A stretch of DNA of 9,198 bases from Deltaproteobacteria bacterium (GTDB taxonomy: Bacteria > Desulfobacterota_D > UBA1144 > Nemesobacterales > N074bin48): the NCBI GenBank assembly GCA_004356685.1, contig SMWS01000062.1, positions 1 through 9,198 on the forward strand, read 5' to 3'. The translations under genes were made by a program, and so were the position numbers. Shown here one piece after another: positions 6,632 through 9,198 of the stretch. How positions within the stretch are numbered: the stretch's first letter is position 1; each line of letters begins with the position of its first letter. The notes under the pieces were generated by a model. It had not been told where the DNA came from. It did no database searches and saw only the letters and a program-made list of their open reading frames with translations.

Positions 6632-7282
6632 TTAATTTAAAAAATTAAGATTAAACTCAGCTTTTATTAGTTCATTTCTAAAAGAAATAATACTTTTCCT
6701 GTACGCATGGTTTGTAATATTATTACTACTATCCTTAAGCCTATTCCTACACATGGTTAATATTTTATTTTTTTCTGATCCTGAAAGCAAATTAAATATA
6801 TCATCATATAGCCTGTTTTCATTTTCATTAATAATTTTAAATGTTTGAGAGCTATTATCACAACTAAGATTCATAAGTAAATTCTTATATTCCATGATTT
6901 TATTTAATATTCTTTTATCTGCTATATCTTTTACATCATCGTTGATTTTATGGATTATACCCTTGGTATGACTATCAGGAGGATCACTGTCTTCAATCTT
7001 ACAATCTATATTTTCGATTTCTAAATACATTTTAATAGATTTATCTACATAAGATGAAATAGAATTTAAGTTCCTAATCTTAGTTTCTTTATTTAAACTG
7101 TTGATGTTGCCGAAGTCAGAAAAAGCTTCCCTTATACCTTCCATTATTGTTTGTAGTGGAATATTTTTTTCTTTCCAGCTAGCAATAAGCTCATAGTCAC
7201 TGTAGGAAAGCATTATTCCCTTACCAAGGTGAGTTAAAAAGTATTTCTCAATACTTTTTATATATGAATCTTCTTTGAACAT
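6632..7282 (-). CDS. Conserved-looking protein of unknown function, putative partner of the DnaC-like ATPase
   Basis: I do not recognise this 216-residue protein with certainty. It is cytoplasmic (no signal peptide or membrane segment) and rich in Lys, Asn, Ile and Ser. Residues 7-86 look like a compact helical domain: YIKSIEKYFLTHLGKG, then LSYSDYELIASWKEKN, then IPLQTIMEGIREAFSDF, then a helix ending near YVDKSIKMY. The pattern (aromatic/acidic residue, LI-x-x-W, P-L-x-x-I-x-x-G-I-x-x-A-F) loosely recalls the helical domain of Firmicute DnaD/DnaB primosome proteins, and similar sequences I recall next to dnaC-like genes in Deltaproteobacteria. A polar, acidic linker (92-106, with SDPPDS) leads to a second, helical C-terminal part (110-216). 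The gene ends one base before the ATPase start, so the two proteins probably work together. It starts 29 bases after rpe with no Shine-Dalgarno sequence. That it is a real gene is likely; its function is inference. Confidence 0.75.
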   Translation of the reverse strand: MFKEDSYIKSIEKYFLTHLGKGIMLSYSDYELIASWKEKNIPLQTIMEGIREAFSDFGNINSLNKETKIRNLNSISSYVDKSIKMYLEIENIDCKIEDSDPPDSHTKGIIHKINDDVKDIADKRILNKIMEYKNLLMNLSCDNSSQTFKIINENENRLYDDIFNLLSGSEKNKILTMCRNRLKDSSNNITNHAYRKSIISFRNELIKAEFNLNFLN

Positions 7283-7311
7283 TTATAATTGATCAAAGAC
7301 TTATTTTAGAT

Positions 7312-7992
7312 TTAACTGCTGATTAATTTTCTCATTTGCAAAACAGTTTTTGTATAATCTGATGTTCCAAAAATTCCAGAACCTGATACAAATACGTCTG
7401 GTCCGCATTTTGCAATTTTAGATATGTTATCCAGTTTTATACCACCGTCTACTTCAATAAGTGGTTTACTGTCTAACTTATCTATTATTTTTCTTAATTT
7501 TGTAATTTTTTCTAACATTGATTCGATAAACTTTTGACCAGCAAAACCAGGCTCTACGGTCATTACGAGAATTAAATCGACCAGTCCAAGAACCTCTTCA
7601 AGTGAGGATATCGGAGTAGTAGGATTAATTGCTACTCCAGCCATTACTCCCTTACTTTTAATTTTTTGTATTGTACTATGCAGCAGTTTAGTTGATTCTA
7701 TTTGAACGGTTACAAGTTTTACAAATGGAGCTCCGGCTTCTATAAAAACTTCAACAAAATCATCGGGATTATCTATCATAAGATGTATATCCATAGGCGG
7801 GGGGTCAATAGTCTTTATTGCCATTACCTCTGGAATTCCAAGACTTATATTTGGAACGTAGTGTCCATCCATAACATCGACGTGAATCCAGTCAGCTCCG
7901 GCCTCTTTGACTGCATTAATTTGTTCTCCAAGCCTCATTAAATCGGCTGCAAGAATTGACGGCACTACCAGTTTTTTATTATCTATACTCAT
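7312..7992 (-). CDS. rpe: Ribulose-phosphate 3-epimerase Rpe
   Basis: Rpe interconverts D-ribulose 5-phosphate and D-xylulose 5-phosphate in the pentose phosphate pathway. The 226-residue TIM barrel has typical length. Key residues are present: Ser12 in PSILAAD, metal ligands His37 and Asp39 in IHVDVMDGHYVPN, His70 in DIHLMI, and Asp182 in IEVDGGI, with the two aspartates acting as acid and base. The phosphate-side loop MTVEPGFAGQKF (144-155) has Ala151 where most family members have a second Gly. The strand usually reading (T/S)-x-H-x-E-A reads VTVQIES, with Gln97 in place of the common His. A related epimerase such as AlsE also has PGFAGQ (recalled, not checked), so a relaxed or shifted substrate cannot be excluded, but Rpe is by far the likeliest. 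The start is one base after the rsmB stop (TAAGATG) with no nearby Shine-Dalgarno sequence. The rsmB-rpe pairing is known in Deltaproteobacteria. Confidence 0.95.
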   Translation of the reverse strand: MSIDNKKLVVPSILAADLMRLGEQINAVKEAGADWIHVDVMDGHYVPNISLGIPEVMAIKTIDPPPMDIHLMIDNPDDFVEVFIEAGAPFVKLVTVQIESTKLLHSTIQKIKSKGVMAGVAINPTTPISSLEEVLGLVDLILVMTVEPGFAGQKFIESMLEKITKLRKIIDKLDSKPLIEVDGGIKLDNISKIAKCGPDVFVSGSGIFGTSDYTKTVLQMRKLISS

Positions 7993-7993
7993 C

Positions 7994-9198
7994 TTAAATT
8001 TTTCTAAACCTAGCTATAAAAAATCCATCCATGTGATCTAAATATTTAAGGGAACTAAAATAACCATTTCTATCTAAAAGTCTATTTATTTTTTCATATT
8101 TCATAGGGAGATTGTTATCTATATTAAAGTTTTTGTTTGTATTAAGAAACTCTTCACAGACCTGCTCATTTTCCTCTTTCATTAGAGTACATACGGAGTA
8201 GACAACGATACCCCCGGTTTTAACAAGCCTTGAAACATTATTTAAAATACCTATCTGAATACTGGAAAGGTTATTAATATCATCCATATTCTTGTTCCAT
8301 TTTAAATCAGGATTTTTTTTGATCGTGCCTAGTCCTGAGCAAGGAGCATCTACTAAAATCTTATCAAATTTGATTTTATAATTAAACGTAAGATCTTTTG
8401 CATCAGCATTTATTGTTTGTACAATAGTGCTGCCTAACCTCTTGGTATCATTATTAACCAATCTCAACCTTTTATTATTAATATCACAGCAGATTATTGT
8501 ACCCTTATTTTTCATAAGTTCGGCAATATGATTTGTTTTCGTACCGGGAGCGCCGCACGCATCAAGTACTGTCTGCCCAGCTTTTGGATCAAGAATAAGA
8601 GATACAATTTGAGATGATTCGTCCTGAATAGAGAAATAACCATCTTTATATAAATTCGAATTAATAATTTTATACTGATTATCTATATGAATACCCACAT
8701 TTGAATATTTTGTTTTTTCAGGCTTACAATCACTGCTAATAAGCTCAAGCATCTTATCTCTTTCTATAAGATTTTGATTTACTCTTATAGTAGCTCTACT
8801 ATGCTCATTTAGACTTATACACATATTTTTAGTCACTTTAGTTCCATATGAATCAATCCATTTATCTATAAGCCACTTAGGGTAAGAATAATTTACGGAC
8901 ATAAACCGGGAAGTGTCGGTCTTTTGGTCTGGAAAATCTAAATTTTCTTTATTCCTGGATATTTGTCTAAGCAGGGCATTTACCAGATTTTTTATCTTTT
9001 TATCAAATTTAATACTGGCAAGCTCAACAGTCTCATTTATGGCGGCATAATCAGGTATGGAATTCAAGTGTAGTATTTGATAGATTCCTATAAGCAGTAT
9101 AAGTTCTACTTTTTTATTTTTAATTTCGTGTGATAAGAATAAATTTAAACAGTATCTTAATTTTTCTTTCCACCTGATTGTTCCATATACTATTTCAG
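7994..9198 (-). CDS. rsmB: 16S rRNA m5C967 methyltransferase RsmB (Sun), N-terminus outside window
   Basis: The minus-strand frame is open to the right edge, so the gene starts beyond 9198; 400 residues are visible (numbered from codon 9196-9194), of roughly 430-450 expected. A TTG at 9067 is not the start: upstream codons already give the NusB-like RNA-binding domain (LILLIGIYQILHLNSIPDYA, then NETVELA), which distinguishes RsmB from RsmF and other NOL1/NOP2/Sun enzymes. The methyltransferase domain follows, with SAM motif DACGAPGTKT (212-221), DINNKR (238-243), motif IV DAPCSGLGT (283-291, Cys286), PDLKW (296-300) and motif VI VYSVCTL with the catalytic Cys336. It ends with DGFFIARF (390-397). 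RsmB methylates C967 (E. coli numbering) of 16S rRNA using S-adenosylmethionine. The gene abuts rpe with one base between them, and fmt or def may lie upstream outside the window. Confidence 0.95.
   Translation of the reverse strand, partial: EIVYGTIRWKEKLRYCLNLFLSHEIKNKKVELILLIGIYQILHLNSIPDYAAINETVELASIKFDKKIKNLVNALLRQISRNKENLDFPDQKTDTSRFMSVNYSYPKWLIDKWIDSYGTKVTKNMCISLNEHSRATIRVNQNLIERDKMLELISSDCKPEKTKYSNVGIHIDNQYKIINSNLYKDGYFSIQDESSQIVSLILDPKAGQTVLDACGAPGTKTNHIAELMKNKGTIICCDINNKRLRLVNNDTKRLGSTIVQTINADAKDLTFNYKIKFDKILVDAPCSGLGTIKKNPDLKWNKNMDDINNLSSIQIGILNNVSRLVKTGGIVVYSVCTLMKEENEQVCEEFLNTNKNFNIDNNLPMKYEKINRLLDRNGYFSSLKYLDHMDGFFIARFRKI

Noticed and set aside
7283..7311. Possible terminator or promoter between rpe and the unknown gene
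   Set aside because: The 29 bases contain only a short TTGATCAA palindrome with no GC-rich stem or T-run, and no convincing promoter boxes.
7702..7941. Plus-strand open frame of 79 codons opposite rpe
   Set aside because: It is antisense to conserved rpe codons, with no recognisable family or ribosome-binding site.
9065..9067. TTG (minus strand) as the start of rsmB
   Set aside because: The 43 upstream codons continue in frame and encode the NusB-like domain expected in RsmB.

Overview
The window is a densely coded, AT-rich piece of bacterial chromosome with ten protein genes. It has no RNA genes, mobile elements or CRISPR, and no gene-free stretch longer than 32 bases. Two runs of genes converge. 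The plus-strand run (window start to 5806) is YbbR-domain protein (5' end outside the window), glmM, pdxJ, acpS, a HIT-family hydrolase, folC and a histone-deacetylase-fold enzyme. The minus-strand run (from beyond the right edge to 5803) is rsmB (5' end outside the window), rpe, an unrecognised 216-residue protein and a DnaC/DnaI-like AAA+ ATPase. The last genes of the two runs share the four bases TTAA at 5803-5806.

Organism: the order ybbR-glmM-pdxJ-acpS is, from memory, typical of Deltaproteobacteria (Desulfobacterota) and related lineages. PdxJ means the DXP-dependent route to vitamin B6, which argues against Firmicutes and Actinobacteria. The low GC content, very short spacers and near absence of Shine-Dalgarno sequences would suit a streamlined, possibly uncultured free-living lineage such as Dadabacteria, SAR324 or Nitrospinota relatives. 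That placement is inference; a phylogeny of GlmM, FolC or RsmB would settle it.

Layout: positions 1-1998 hold the YbbR/GlmM pair, which in many bacteria follows the c-di-AMP cyclase gene cdaA; the upstream neighbour lies outside the window. Positions 2000-4767 carry cofactor genes: PdxJ (pyridoxal phosphate), AcpS (phosphopantetheinyl transfer to acyl carrier protein), a HINT-like nucleotide hydrolase and FolC (folate). Positions 4775-5806 encode the deacetylase-fold protein. On the minus strand, RsmB (16S rRNA m5C methyltransferase) and Rpe (pentose phosphate pathway) are followed by a pair that looks like a replicative-helicase-loading or related nucleic-acid module: an AAA+ ATPase with two tandem four-cysteine knuckles, and an unassigned, largely helical partner one base upstream of it.

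The most interesting parts are that pair (5803-7282), the very compact gene junctions (three of nine are exactly TAA-N-ATG, and one is bridged by a four-residue mini-ORF), the convergent stop-codon overlap, and substitutions at normally conserved positions in Rpe and PdxJ. I see no clearly new multi-gene system. The 5803-7282 module is the best candidate for further work.
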